Assembly (NCBI GenBank): GCA_003116995.1
Contig: BDSL01000085.1
Span: 1 to 64,000 of the forward strand
Source of the DNA: Yamagishiella unicocca
Taxonomy: Eukaryota > Chlorophyta > Chlorophyceae > Chlamydomonadales > Volvocaceae
DNA length: 64,000 nucleotides
Direction of reading: 5' to 3'
Shown here: piece by piece, positions 26,723-36,331 of the stretch
Position numbering within the stretch: the stretch's first letter is position 1
Layout of the letters: each line of letters starts with the position of its first letter
The notes under the pieces: model-generated
What the model was told of the DNA's origin: nothing
The model's database searches: none
What the model saw: only the letters and a program-made list of their open reading frames with translations
Position numbers and translations under genes: made by a program

Positions 26723-27430
26723 TTGCTCTTATCGCCAGGTCCCTCGCTGGTACCGTTTCCGCCGAGTCATCACTCGCTCGGGAGGGGAGGTTCGGTACAA
26801 ACATACAGTATGTCCGGTCGCATCCGCTGGGTGTCCTCTGCGCCTAGGTGTGGGAGCATCCAGGCAGGCTGGGATTCGGTTGCTGCTGCAGTAGTGGGGA
26901 AGGTCAGCAGCTTTGCCAGCGTCCATGATCATCAGGCCGCCCCCAAACTTGCCTTTGTGTACGCAGTCCGCAATGATTTGCGTGGCTTTGTTATGTCGGT
27001 TGATGTACATTCCTTTCATTATATATAGGATGAGCACATCCGCCAAGGATGCATGTGTGCTCCGGAGTCCATCACGGGCCCGTTTGGGTTGCAGTTGCGA
27101 CACAGTGGGCACTTGCTTCCCGTCCCGCCCCGCCTCGTCCGTACAGCATTTTTAGTTTTGCATTGTAGGGCATTCCATAGCGGGCTTTGAGGACCTGGAC
27201 GGAGCTTAGTCCAGTGTTGAGTTTATTTTGGGGTCTGCAAGGTATGACTTGCTGGCCCGGGGGTCGAGGGAGGCTGAGGCGCTGCGCCATTTTTTCGTAA
27301 AAGTTGTGTCGTTGGTGTATCCTGCGCTGCCATGGTTTCCTTGGGAAGTTTTTTTTCACGATTCCTTGGTCCAAGTGAGCGGCGGGATACCACACCATAG
27401 AACCTTCAACCGATGTATAAGTAGTGCTAG
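26723..27430 (-). pseudogene. Degenerate LINE 3' fragment (RT C-terminal region)
   Basis: Minus-strand pieces in different frames read like the C-terminal end of algal LINE polyproteins. From about 27375: GIVKKNFPRKPWQRRIHQ, then VQVLKARYGMPYNAKLKMLY and a glycine-rich turn. From about 27060: GLRSTHASLADVLILY, MYINRHNKATQIIADC and GGGLMIMDAGKAADLP. The pattern (ARYGxLYNAKL, then HNxA..II..C, then MDAGK) is what I remember of L1-like elements in Chlamydomonas. Frame changes between the pieces and missing upstream RT show it is a dead fragment. Confidence 0.55.
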
Positions 27431-27664
27431 AAGTTGGCCTATGGTAATGGACATCGCTTGTGCAGTAGTCAGACTGTGCGTGGCGGGCATCTTTGATAGG
27501 GGTTGTAAGGAGGGCTTTTCGGTTTGTGCAGCATCTTTTCGACCACTTCAGTACCATTTTCCCTGTGCATTGTATGCAGGCCGACGGTGCAAATGGAGGC
27601 GTTTGCTTGTGTGGGCCTGTCATCATTGCTGGAGCGTGTATGCATTGTGCGTGTGCCCTTGGGC

Positions 27665-28428
27665 ACGATGGCTGCTGCTGGGTCCCATGATGCACAGAAG
27701 AAGTGGAAGCGGGGTGTGATTGCCCTGGACGATGCTGTGGCTGCAGTGGCACAAACCGGTGACCAGCTAAAGGTTAACTTTGTCCTTCGTCTGCATTTTT
27801 GCCCCCCTTATTTTACACGAGATCTAATGATAGTTGAGACGGCGGATCAATTCAATATAGACGAGTAGACTAGATCATGTCCACTTGATACGATGGTATC
27901 GATCCGACACTTGATACAACCAGATCTATCCGAACGTGTTGATCCGGGGCTGTGTGGATACAGTCTACATGCATTGACACGACCGTATCGACCCGTCCCA
28001 GTTGTTTATATTCGGTTGTATGGATACGGTGAACACGGAGGGTATGTATACAGCTTACTTTTACACAGCAGTATATACATGGTGATTTCGGAGCATTGCT
28101 CATTGTGCATCGTCTCCCATCTAGGTATCTCAAGGTGGCATAAGCTACCATCACAGGCACCCAACTCCATGGTAACACTATGGCAAGGCTGATATCAGGT
28201 TGCCAGCAGTGACTGGGGGTCGGGGCTAATGAAAAGGAGGTCCTCCGGCACCGCCCCCACCATATCATTAAGGACAAAGTTAACCTTTAGCTGGTCACCG
28301 GTTTGTGCCACTGCAGCCACAGCATCATCCAGGGCAATCACACCCCGCTGCCGCTTCTTCTGTGCGACATGGGACCCGGCAGCCATCGTGCGTTAATGAT
28401 ATGGTGGGGGCGGTGCCAGAGGACCTCC
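27665..28428. repeat. Rearranged inverted repeat blocks (transposon scraps)
   Basis: Block X (about 120 bp, coding-like MAAAGSHDAQKK to GDQLKVNFVL) occurs on the plus strand at about 27665-27788 and inverted at 28386-28268. Block Y (about 36 bp, NDMVGAVPEDL) follows X on the minus strand (28267-28232) and recurs on the plus strand at 28393-28428. The conserved reading (RGVIALDDAVAAVAQTGDQL) suggests X-Y is a coding fragment of an unidentified mobile element. Between the X copies, 27787-27867 matches 15853-15762 inverted. Confidence 0.7.
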
Positions 28429-29600
28429 CGACCCACAGAGGCCCACTCGGGGAACGGCCGTCTCTTGAGGAGGCGTCTTATCTCTTGAACATCCCTTGAG
28501 GGGCTGTTGAGGGACTCTCTAGCAGCCCTTTGCCTGCAGCTCAAGAGACCTGGCGGAATGCTAAAGGAGTTCACCCCAGAGACGACTGAAGGGACGCTCA
28601 AGAATATCGTAAGGGAACTGCTAAAGATGGATAAGCTCAAGGGCAGCTCCTAAGAAGGATTAAAGTTCAAGAGGACAGCTCTAGAACAGTTTTAAGACCG
28701 GCTCAAGGAAAGCTAAAGTGCGCCCTTACATGTTTGATACAGATTGAAAGCAAGTTGAAAGCAAAGTTGAAAGCAAGATCGAAGGACGGTCTGAATCATA
28801 ATGCTTCCTCTCAAATGTCCGTACAACCCGGCCCAGGGGCCGGGTTGTACGGATCCTCCCCCCGCTTCCTCACATTGACAGTGTAATGGATAGTATAATC
28901 GAATAGCACAAGGACTCTTATTTTACATAGTTTTGAGATACATTGACTAAAGGCTGCTCATGTAGTGACTCGTAGCGTCCGACTTCTGACTTTGACCGGA
29001 CTTGACCTGACAACGACTGACCCAGCCCTCACATCCGGTGACGAACCTTACGTGACTTTCCATATAACCTTATTTGGCCCTGGTTGTCCGGGCTATGGGA
29101 CGACGCCTGCGGACAGGATAATCTTCACGGACGAGGCCGACCTGAAGTTGGCCATGATGAAGCACTTGGACGTCAACTATGGAGCATGCATTATTGCGAC
29201 GACTGGTGTTATTAATGATGCGAAGTCTGCAGCTGCTGCGGCTGCCGGTGAGTTGGACTAAGACCGGGTTCATTGGAAATGCCGCACCAAATAGACCGCG
29301 CCGTCAGGCCGCAGCAGGTTGACAGATTCCTGCAATTTCTTCAAATCCATACAGATGACCAGGCAATTCTTGTCTCGTTGGCTTGCCTGGCATCACGATT
29401 CGAGCAAGTCCTCAATGGCGAGATCAACCCGCTGGTTCCCAGCACCAGGCCGACTCCTTTATTCCTGGAGCAATCTAGCTGCTCGAGTGAACTGCACTTC
29501 AACGTACTCGTCAAAGCCCCGCGGCACTTTTTTTTTTCGCACGGCTAAATTCCCAAGCCATAACGCCGACGATGCCCGTGGTAATCGACGTGACCCTTCG
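28429..29600. other. Unassigned stretch upstream of the large retroelement ORF
   Basis: About 1.2 kb. It contains short tandem motifs (gaaagcaagtt, 28744-28790), the 28818-28853 hairpin, and a 98-codon plus ORF (28965-29261, including IIFTDEADLKLAMMKHLDV) that has coding-like composition but no recognised family. A self-complementary acaccggctagccggtgt lies just after it at 29632-29649. This may include the 5' UTR of the element that follows. Confidence 0.4.
28818..28853. repeat. Perfect 17-bp hairpin with 2-nt loop
   Basis: Stem tccgtacaacccggccc (28818-28834) pairs exactly with 28837-28853. No associated gene end. It resembles the other near-loopless fold-backs in this window. Confidence 0.9.
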
Positions 29601-29722
29601 GGGTATACCGCGTCGAGCCGAGGTAGGGCGCACACCGGCTAGCCGGTGTGTGTCCTTACTGGTCGAGCCTACCGGTGCTAGTCGCCGCGGGCGGTGACAC
29701 GGATGATGCCAAACATCGGAAC

Positions 29723-32700
29723 ATGCACAGTTATAAGACTGCGAAGTCGGGTGCTGAGTGTGAGAAAGGAGGACCCCCCCGGAACTTCGGCGCTAGCATG
29801 GCAGGTTCCCAGGTGTCCGAAGGCCAGGGAAGGACAAGCAAAGCGAGCTGGATTGCCATGGCACTATTAACCTTTGTATTCATTGTCACTGCAGCCAACG
29901 CGGCTAGCAACGCAGGGGAACTCGCACAATCGCCGGCCAACCTAACTAATCGAACCAACTGGGCGGACCTGGCGCAGGTGCCGACCTATGGCGTGAATGA
30001 AAACAAGTCGTACGTGCAGACATGTCAGATACTGTTCGGACCGCAGCAGACCGGCAGAGAACGGCCATGCGAGCCCGAACGTAAGTGTATGACGCTATGC
30101 CCCACTCGAGACGCGCAAGCAAGACACCTCGGCAACCGAACAGCAGGCATACATTTTGTAATAAAAGAATCGAGCGCATGCCATGCATGCGCCAAATGTG
30201 CCAACAAATGGGACGGAGCATGTGGAAATCGCTGCACCTCGCAGCCACGGCAGTCCACAGCTAACCCCGGAATAGAAGGCAAACCACAACGACTGCAATA
30301 CAGGCATGACGGAATACATTTACGTACCGAATGGATGAATACCACCGCCACCCAGAGATACGATGCTAACTGCTCCATGCGCTCCTACCACAAGCACGAA
30401 CCTCGACCAGACACAGGACAGCAGAATGCTAAGCGATGCAAAATCGATCGTCCCCAAAAGCAAGATGAGACGCGTACTCCGGTGCGGCGGCTCAAGATAC
30501 ACGGTCGCTACCCAGAGCAAGAACAGACTGAAGCAAGACAGGGAAGACCACACTATGATGAGGTGCTATCAAAAACGGAAAACGAGGGATCCCCAACCAC
30601 ACAAAGGCGGAAAGCAGCTTGGACCAATAGTACGACACGGAAAGCCGCCCGACGCAACCAACACAACCTCAGGAACAATACAACCTCAGGGACAACACAC
30701 GCGAATAGAATAGGTATACACCAACGGACCCCTAAAATGGCCCAGTCCCAGGGGCAAGTCTTAATCACGGCGGGAGCGACGGGAGCCCAGCCCAGGATAG
30801 CCCCACGGCGAAGCGCGGGCGGCAGTGAGGGGCCTACGAGGCACACCGACGGCAACCACCACACGAGCCACCCGCCGGAGGGACCAGCTCGACAGGAAGG
30901 GACAATGCCGGCAACTGTAGAGCCGGGCGATGGGTGCGGGTGGCCCCCATGCATCTGGATGGAAGGACACGGCCGTAGTGTGAGATGGAGCGAGAGGTTA
31001 GGGCACACGCACAAGCAGCACTGCGGGTATGGGGGCAATGGCACCACGACCCAGGCATACTTAGGAGAGGAGGCCGGCCGTGGAAGGCTGCCGATGGGAT
31101 GGGCCTATGCGTGCAGGGTGAGCCCGGTGCACGCCTCGATGATGCTGGACGTAGGGCCCACACTAGGCAGCTGCAATAAGGGGACCCGTGCGGAGTGGAG
31201 GGCCGCAACAGTAGGCACTTCCAGCACCACCGGGCGGGCTCTCAGGGACGCACCGATAACTGCCGGGCAGCACGTAGAAGGGGTAGGCCCCAGAATGCCC
31301 CCTATTAAGGTAGCGCTCGCACACGCACTGCGAGCATGGATGGGGGACTGCGACCCCGCGCACCAGCACCCGGCTGACGTGCCCTGGTGCCGCGCCTGGA
31401 ACACAATAGCGTCGACCTCCGTGTCGTACCCTCAAACCGAAGTTAGGATTAACTGGCCAGGAGCGCACTGGCTTCTAAGCGCAGGTCTACGGCTGACACT
31501 TAATGCAGCCACTGCGATGCTATGGTGCCTAGTTCAAGTGCCGTACGCTGTGGGTGTTGCTTGTTTCGTACTCGCCGGTGCTGGGTGGCGAGTGAGCGCC
31601 GGTCCTGTCTGGATTGGCTGTACCTGGCTTACTGGGATTGGAATGGCCCATGCCTACCATACCTTACAGAAGCTGCGGGTCGGACAGGTAGCCCCGCACA
31701 ACACAAAGTACGCCTGCTCGGCCCTGGTAACAATACTGTCAACTTACCCCATGGGCCTCGCACTAGCCACACACCATGTCAGCCTAGCCGTGACACTTGC
31801 TCTCGGCGCCGGGTGTTGCACCCTCGCCCTGATAGTGGCAATCCGGTGCATCAGCATAACCGTAGTAGCAGCCCATTTAGGCACCTGGGCGATCTCGACA
31901 ACCGTCAGGCGGACCCTCCTCTACGCCTGGACATCAGCAACGACAAGAAATTGGATCCCATGCCTCCGGCGCAGCGTACACCTGACATCTGTCGCCGCCA
32001 TTGTCGCACTAGCCTGCTGGCACACCCTAGCCCAAAACCCAACAACCCCGATCCTCGTAATAGCCACCCAGCACCTCACGCAACAGGTCCACACCCAGCC
32101 GATAGTGGGAACCACCGCGCACGCCGCCCTATCCCTCAGTGCCGCCCTAGGCATGGCTTACCCCCAAACCAGCTCCCTGCAACAGCTGATATCAATCACG
32201 GCCACACCGCTCGCCCTCTGGGCCACTGCCCCGAATGATATGACACGGGCCTGCAGCAGCCCACCTGCACATCGCCCAACACCACGGCGACAAACCCCGG
32301 CACCCCAGCTACAAACAGACCGCTCCGTGGGGCATACGGAACACATAGGCCGGCCGCACCACAGGCAGCCCGAAACCAAACCCGAGCCCTACCCCCACCC
32401 CCACCTGGAACCCCCCCGAACCCAATCCCGTGGCCCCCGCCTGCGCCAGTGCGCGCGTATCGTGAAGCTCAGCTCCCACTGTACGTACGGGTTCTGCGGC
32501 ATCCACGCCACCAACAACCTGCTGGGATGGAAATGCCTAGACGGATACCATGTCCTACGCTACTGTGAATCCACACTAGCACACCTAACGGCACAGAACA
32601 GCCACAACCACCCGACACCCGAGACAGCCCAGCTGGCAAATGCATGGTCTGCATGCTACCGACCCAACGGTTACTTCAGCGAATATGCCATTAACCACTA

Positions 32701-33850
32701 CCTGGCCAACTGCTCTACAATAGCGGGTCAGGCGGATCGCCACCTTATCCTCCGACGGGTCAACACACTGCCCCCCCCTCGACCTACAAAGGAGCAGATC
32801 CTTGGCATGCTCCCGCAGCCTGCACGAAACCTTGGCTTCACAGTACATGGAAAAGTGCACACATACGCGGTCAAAAGGGAGGGAAACAACTGGACAAAAA
32901 TTGAGTCGCTGTCGGAAGGACGCAGAGACATGAGCGCCGAAAACTGGAGCTGTATCAAAGGTACCCTCTACTACCTCGACACGCACGAACGCCACGAACA
33001 CAACCCGGAAACTGGGCCCATGGCCGACGTACCTGCCCCACCAGCCTTCCAGCACCCGCTGCCGGACCCGGCCCACGAGATCCCGCATACAGACCCACCA
33101 GGCGACAACGTACGACATGCACAGTACGATGGGGGAACACCGGCGAACGGAACCACTGACCAACCGCCAGGCACCCAGCGGAGGCGAGCCGCTGAAAGGC
33201 GCAACCCGAGCGCCACCGTACGATGGGCCGTGGGGGGCGAATTTATCATGGTCGGAGATACGCTGTCTGGGCCCGATGCGAATGCAGGGATCCACCAACT
33301 CATGCGCAACCAAACCGACACGGAACCGACGGAAAGACTACCCCCACGCGCAGAAGCCCCGGCCAAACGGCGCAAACGGCAGCCTCCCGCTAACCCCCCT
33401 CCAAACGACGCGAACACGGCCATCCACAAGCAGCCCCGCACCATCATGGACTACCTCGCCGCACTGACCGGCGGGAGAGCCCGGGAACACCCGGAACAAC
33501 AAGCCGCCCCAAACCAAACGCAGCCACCAGAACGCAGCCCTGAAAGGAGAAACAACCAAGCCGCGGCAGGTGAAACCGTGACCCAGGGCGCCGCCCAAGC
33601 AAACCAACAGGCACCACCAGGGGCGCAAAATACTGAAGAGACGCGCCCGCGCGTACCAACCACCCCACTGGAACCCCCGAACGACGCTGCACCCCCCGGG
33701 ACGTGGCCGCCGCAATCCCTGCATCTCGTCACGCACAACGTGCGTGGCCTATACAACAAACTCGAAACCGTCCTCTGCAATGTGCGTGAATGGAACGCCG
33801 ACATTATCGTGCTCACGCACAGAAACCAAACTTGGCCACCGCACTGCTGA
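29723..33850 (+). CDS. Retroelement polyprotein, 5' part: signal/TM, multi-TM region, Josephin/OTU-like protease, start of APE domain
   Basis: Uninterrupted frame of about 1,376 codons from the ATG at 29723; numbering below counts from 29648, where the frame opens. Residues 68-86 (WIAMALLTFVFIVTAANAA) form a signal or anchor segment. A Cys-rich stretch (CHACAKCANKW) with many N-x-S/T sequons follows. About 598-860 contains several hydrophobic segments (AMLWCLVQVPYAVGVACFVL). Next is a papain-fold protease-like domain: catalytic Cys950 in FCGIHATNNLLG and His1071 in VHTYAVKR followed by WTKIESL, most like Josephin/OTU. After a proline-rich linker it enters HNVRGLYNKL and WNADIIVL, the start of an APE-type endonuclease that continues in another frame. 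Chlamydomonas Dualen elements are known to combine such a protease with APE; the membrane region is unexpected. Confidence 0.65.
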   Translation: MHSYKTAKSGAECEKGGPPRNFGASMAGSQVSEGQGRTSKASWIAMALLTFVFIVTAANAASNAGELAQSPANLTNRTNWADLAQVPTYGVNENKSYVQTCQILFGPQQTGRERPCEPERKCMTLCPTRDAQARHLGNRTAGIHFVIKESSACHACAKCANKWDGACGNRCTSQPRQSTANPGIEGKPQRLQYRHDGIHLRTEWMNTTATQRYDANCSMRSYHKHEPRPDTGQQNAKRCKIDRPQKQDETRTPVRRLKIHGRYPEQEQTEARQGRPHYDEVLSKTENEGSPTTQRRKAAWTNSTTRKAARRNQHNLRNNTTSGTTHANRIGIHQRTPKMAQSQGQVLITAGATGAQPRIAPRRSAGGSEGPTRHTDGNHHTSHPPEGPARQEGTMPATVEPGDGCGWPPCIWMEGHGRSVRWSERLGHTHKQHCGYGGNGTTTQAYLGEEAGRGRLPMGWAYACRVSPVHASMMLDVGPTLGSCNKGTRAEWRAATVGTSSTTGRALRDAPITAGQHVEGVGPRMPPIKVALAHALRAWMGDCDPAHQHPADVPWCRAWNTIASTSVSYPQTEVRINWPGAHWLLSAGLRLTLNAATAMLWCLVQVPYAVGVACFVLAGAGWRVSAGPVWIGCTWLTGIGMAHAYHTLQKLRVGQVAPHNTKYACSALVTILSTYPMGLALATHHVSLAVTLALGAGCCTLALIVAIRCISITVVAAHLGTWAISTTVRRTLLYAWTSATTRNWIPCLRRSVHLTSVAAIVALACWHTLAQNPTTPILVIATQHLTQQVHTQPIVGTTAHAALSLSAALGMAYPQTSSLQQLISITATPLALWATAPNDMTRACSSPPAHRPTPRRQTPAPQLQTDRSVGHTEHIGRPHHRQPETKPEPYPHPHLEPPRTQSRGPRLRQCARIVKLSSHCTYGFCGIHATNNLLGWKCLDGYHVLRYCESTLAHLTAQNSHNHPTPETAQLANAWSACYRPNGYFSEYAINHYLANCSTIAGQADRHLILRRVNTLPPPRPTKEQILGMLPQPARNLGFTVHGKVHTYAVKREGNNWTKIESLSEGRRDMSAENWSCIKGTLYYLDTHERHEHNPETGPMADVPAPPAFQHPLPDPAHEIPHTDPPGDNVRHAQYDGGTPANGTTDQPPGTQRRRAAERRNPSATVRWAVGGEFIMVGDTLSGPDANAGIHQLMRNQTDTEPTERLPPRAEAPAKRRKRQPPANPPPNDANTAIHKQPRTIMDYLAALTGGRAREHPEQQAAPNQTQPPERSPERRNNQAAAGETVTQGAAQANQQAPPGAQNTEETRPRVPTTPLEPPNDAAPPGTWPPQSLHLVTHNVRGLYNKLETVLCNVREWNADIIVLTHRNQTWPPHC

Positions 33851-34835
33851 CTGGCTCCGACGGGTCATGCAGGCCGAACACGCGGGATACCGGATCTATA
33901 GCTCCTCTAAACCCTGGACAGGCGATCCGCGCCAGAGAGCGGCGGGGGTACTGGTAGCTGTAGCCGACAAGTACAGCCGCATGAACGCCACCACGCCCAT
34001 CCAACCCCCGAAACGGCTAGCAGGGTACATCAGCCACTGCGTTATAGCAACACCGTGCAGCATACCCCTACACGTGATCGGTGTGTACTGCCCGGAGGAC
34101 ACGCACATCCGGGACGCAATCTACAGCTACTGTGCAGGGGTAACTGCCGCCGTGGCGGCAGCAGGCAATCACCTCGTCATCAGCGGGGACTTTAATGCAG
34201 TGCTTCACCCCAATGAGCGCAGCACCAACACAATGGACACGGCAGACAGACAACACTCGGCCTTCGCACTGGACAACCACCTCGAACCAATCCAAGCGCC
34301 AGGCACCGGACGGCAAATGTCGTACACGCAGCTCCAAAACGAAACGGCTACACACAGAAGCCGAATCGACGACATCCTGCTCAACGCTCCGCTCAGGGCA
34401 GCAGTCCTGAACCGGGGCACCGGCACGACCACCGCAAACCCGACCCCGCGTCCCACTGAAATGATAACACTAGCTGGGGGGTCCTTCGACCACAACCCGG
34501 TCCACGCCCGACTGCCCATAGCGAGCATGCGCCTGTGGGAGGCCCGCGGTCCCACTCCCCGCACGCAAAACACAGAGACAAGGCCGGTACCCCCCTCGTG
34601 GAGGGACGTTGTGCTGCCTATACCTGCCGCCGCACTCCAGAAAGCGACAAATACGATGAGAGCATCCCTTACCACCGCAACAGCGGCCCTGATGGCCAAG
34701 CTACGGCCTGCCAAGTGGGAAATCGAAGCCGCACTCGCCGCACACACATCAACGGCCATCGCCACGGGCGCTCAGCCAACCACCGCCGAGGAAATGGCAG
34801 CTCAGCTCAGTACAAGGCTAATAAGACACTCATAA
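33711..34835 (+). CDS. APE-type endonuclease domain of the retroelement (frameshifted, 3' truncated)
   Basis: Exonuclease/endonuclease/phosphatase fold used by LINEs to nick target DNA. It begins in the preceding frame (THNVRGL, 33726 on) and, after a +1 frame change at about 33814-33821, continues with TETKLGHRTADWL (catalytic Glu). HVIGVYCPED, VISGDFNAVL (GDFN motif), SRIDDILL and SFDHNPVHARL (terminal D-H) follow. All core motifs are therefore present. The frame then runs through an alanine-rich helical stretch and stops inside the fold-back palindrome at 34815. No reverse transcriptase follows, so the 3' part of the element is lost, the reverse of ordinary LINE 5' truncation. Confidence 0.8.
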   Translation, partial: RNPCISSRTTCVAYTTNSKPSSAMCVNGTPTLSCSRTETKLGHRTADWLRRVMQAEHAGYRIYSSSKPWTGDPRQRAAGVLVAVADKYSRMNATTPIQPPKRLAGYISHCVIATPCSIPLHVIGVYCPEDTHIRDAIYSYCAGVTAAVAAAGNHLVISGDFNAVLHPNERSTNTMDTADRQHSAFALDNHLEPIQAPGTGRQMSYTQLQNETATHRSRIDDILLNAPLRAAVLNRGTGTTTANPTPRPTEMITLAGGSFDHNPVHARLPIASMRLWEARGPTPRTQNTETRPVPPSWRDVVLPIPAAALQKATNTMRASLTTATAALMAKLRPAKWEIEAALAAHTSTAIATGAQPTTAEEMAAQLSTRLIRHS

Positions 34836-34948
34836 AGGGTTAACGTGTTGAGATTCTTAAGCTGTCAGCCATCCCGAGCGCTCGGGATGGCTGGCAGCTT
34901 TAGAATCTCAACACGTTAACCCGCCCTTTATGAGTGTCTTATTAGCCT
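34815..34948. repeat. 134-bp fold-back palindrome at the retroelement break
   Basis: The left half (aggctaataagacactcata, then ttaacgtgttgagattct to cccgagc) is mirrored almost perfectly by the right half, which ends in tgagtgtcttattagcct. The centre is at gagcgctcgg, with no loop. Small differences (an extra gcc, a few substitutions) show it is not a trivial copy. It lies exactly where the endonuclease ORF stops and the element loses its 3' part. Confidence 0.92.
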
Positions 34949-34974
34949 ATTACGAAGATTTGACTGCCATAGGG

Positions 34975-35098
34975 ACATTATTATTACCGGGTAGCCGGTC
35001 GAGTTGCTTACTGGAAGAGATGGAGTCTGTCTGGATCCAATGCCTAAATAAACGGGCAGGCCGAGAAAACATTTGCGAGAAGCGCTCTGGTCATCATG
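34975..35098 (+). repeat. Detached copy of the gene-family leader sequence
   Basis: About 120 bp (ccggtcgagttgcttactgg to gctctggtcatca) that recurs at about 36332-36440 in direct orientation and, inverted, at the inner edge of the left arm (about 21240-21320). It suggests that the duplicated block once extended to here, or that this leader moves independently. Confidence 0.8.
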
Positions 35099-35900
35099 CT
35101 TTAAATGCCGGCGGGCCACCGCTCATCCCGCAAAGTTAGGCGTTTTATTATGAGAAGGTGATGGTTATTAGGGGGGGGGACGTGTGGATCGCGGAGCTGC
35201 CGCCCCGCTCCCCCACGAACCCCCCCTCTCTCTTCGTGGCCTCACAAGGAAGGATGATTTAGCGAAAAGGGGCTTACAAACGATAAGTAAGTTCCGAGAA
35301 GGTCCGAGAAGAAATGTTTGACGCGTGCTGCGCGCGAATGAAAAAGTGCAAAGGGAATATGCACGCCATTTCGGGGCTGTTACTTATGTCCATGCACATC
35401 TCTGTGCCGAAGTTGCGTGCTATCTATCATGTGAACTGGCCACTCCATGCGGTGATATGCCGTGAGCATGCCTTTGGCATACGAGTTGTTAACTTATTAT
35501 TTTGTATTTAATAGTTTATTATAACGCGCCATTCCTGCGCTATCAGGGCTGAAGACCACCAGAACCACCCCCGCTAAGGTTTCGATTGTCTCCAGTTGAA
35601 GTAGATGCACCAGCACCATTGGTATTTCCGTACGCTCCATGATAGCCGCCGCTGGGACCAGTGCTATCATTACCATCACCATCACCCGAGTCATCCCGTT
35701 TAGCATAGGTACCCTTTTGATTACAACCCCACGAACCCCCCGCCCTTCTTCCTCCCAGCAGCAGTTAGATAGGTATGAATCGATCATAGTGGTGGCTGGC
35801 CTGATGGCGTGTAAGTCGATGGATGACAGTATCGGAAAGGTCTGGGTTTAGGTTTTTTAGTAAGGTCTTCTGGCTATCGGTTGCTGTACGTATTAAGCTT
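35099..35900. other. Unassigned stretch with a minus-strand coding-like tail
   Basis: No full gene. On the minus strand about 35700-35549 reads GDGNDSTGPSGGYHGAYGN and onward to NLSGGGSGGLQP then stop, a Gly/Ser/Thr-rich tail that could be the end of a mobile-element protein. The rest is low-complexity or featureless. Confidence 0.35.
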
Positions 35901-36150
35901 AGAGATGGTGTTCCCAATATACGTAAGCGATGGCTTCAGCCTTGTTCTTGGGCATATCGGCAGCTGGAACCGTTCGCTTTGCAAGCCACTCCGCCTGGGA
36001 CTTCGTGATGGGCTCGTCGGAGGTAGCTGTGGAAGTCTCGATGAGTGCAGTGGCATTATCCTTGCTTAGGTCCGGCGGAATATCCAATGCAGCCTTCAGC
36101 ATGGCCTCTTTTTGCTTGCCAGTAGCCGGTTTTTTGCCGTATTTCCGCCG
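35899..36150 (-). CDS. Orphan ORF with a bacterial/phage-like helical repeat look
   Basis: Minus-strand frame reading YRRKYGKKPATGKQKEAMLK, then LDIPPDLSKDNATALIETS and ITKSQAEWLAKRTVPAADMP, then KNKAEAIAYVYWEHHL and stop. The ATGKQ...L..ALI pattern repeated as TKSQAEWL...K.EA resembles short TxKQ-helix modules seen in phage and mobile-element proteins, but I cannot name a family. Upstream it runs into the 36162-36196 hairpin, so the true N-terminus is probably missing. Composition is less GC-rich than the neighbouring host genes. Confidence 0.4.
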   Translation of the reverse strand, partial: RRKYGKKPATGKQKEAMLKAALDIPPDLSKDNATALIETSTATSDEPITKSQAEWLAKRTVPAADMPKNKAEAIAYVYWEHHL

Positions 36151-36161
36151 ATACTGCGTTA

Positions 36162-36196
36162 GGGTAACAATGCAGAGGCCCTCTGCATTGTTACCC
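36162..36196. repeat. Perfect 17-bp hairpin with 1-nt loop
   Basis: gggtaacaatgcagagg (36162-36178) pairs exactly with 36180-36196. It sits at the upstream edge of the orphan minus-strand ORF, so it looks like a fold-back at a breakpoint. Confidence 0.9.
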
Positions 36197-36331
36197 GGGG
36201 AAATGGTTGGAGTGGTGAAGAATAAGGTAAACAATATAACTGCTGGCAAAGCAGGGAAAATAATACAGGCAAGAACATTTAGGATACATCATCAGAAATA
36301 GCCTACCTCCTCTATTACGATACCGGGTACG

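Noticed and set aside
27072..27752. 226-codon minus ORF as one protein
   Set aside because: Only its second half resembles a LINE tail; the first part is the antisense of the repeated block at 27665, so the ORF is a chance fusion.
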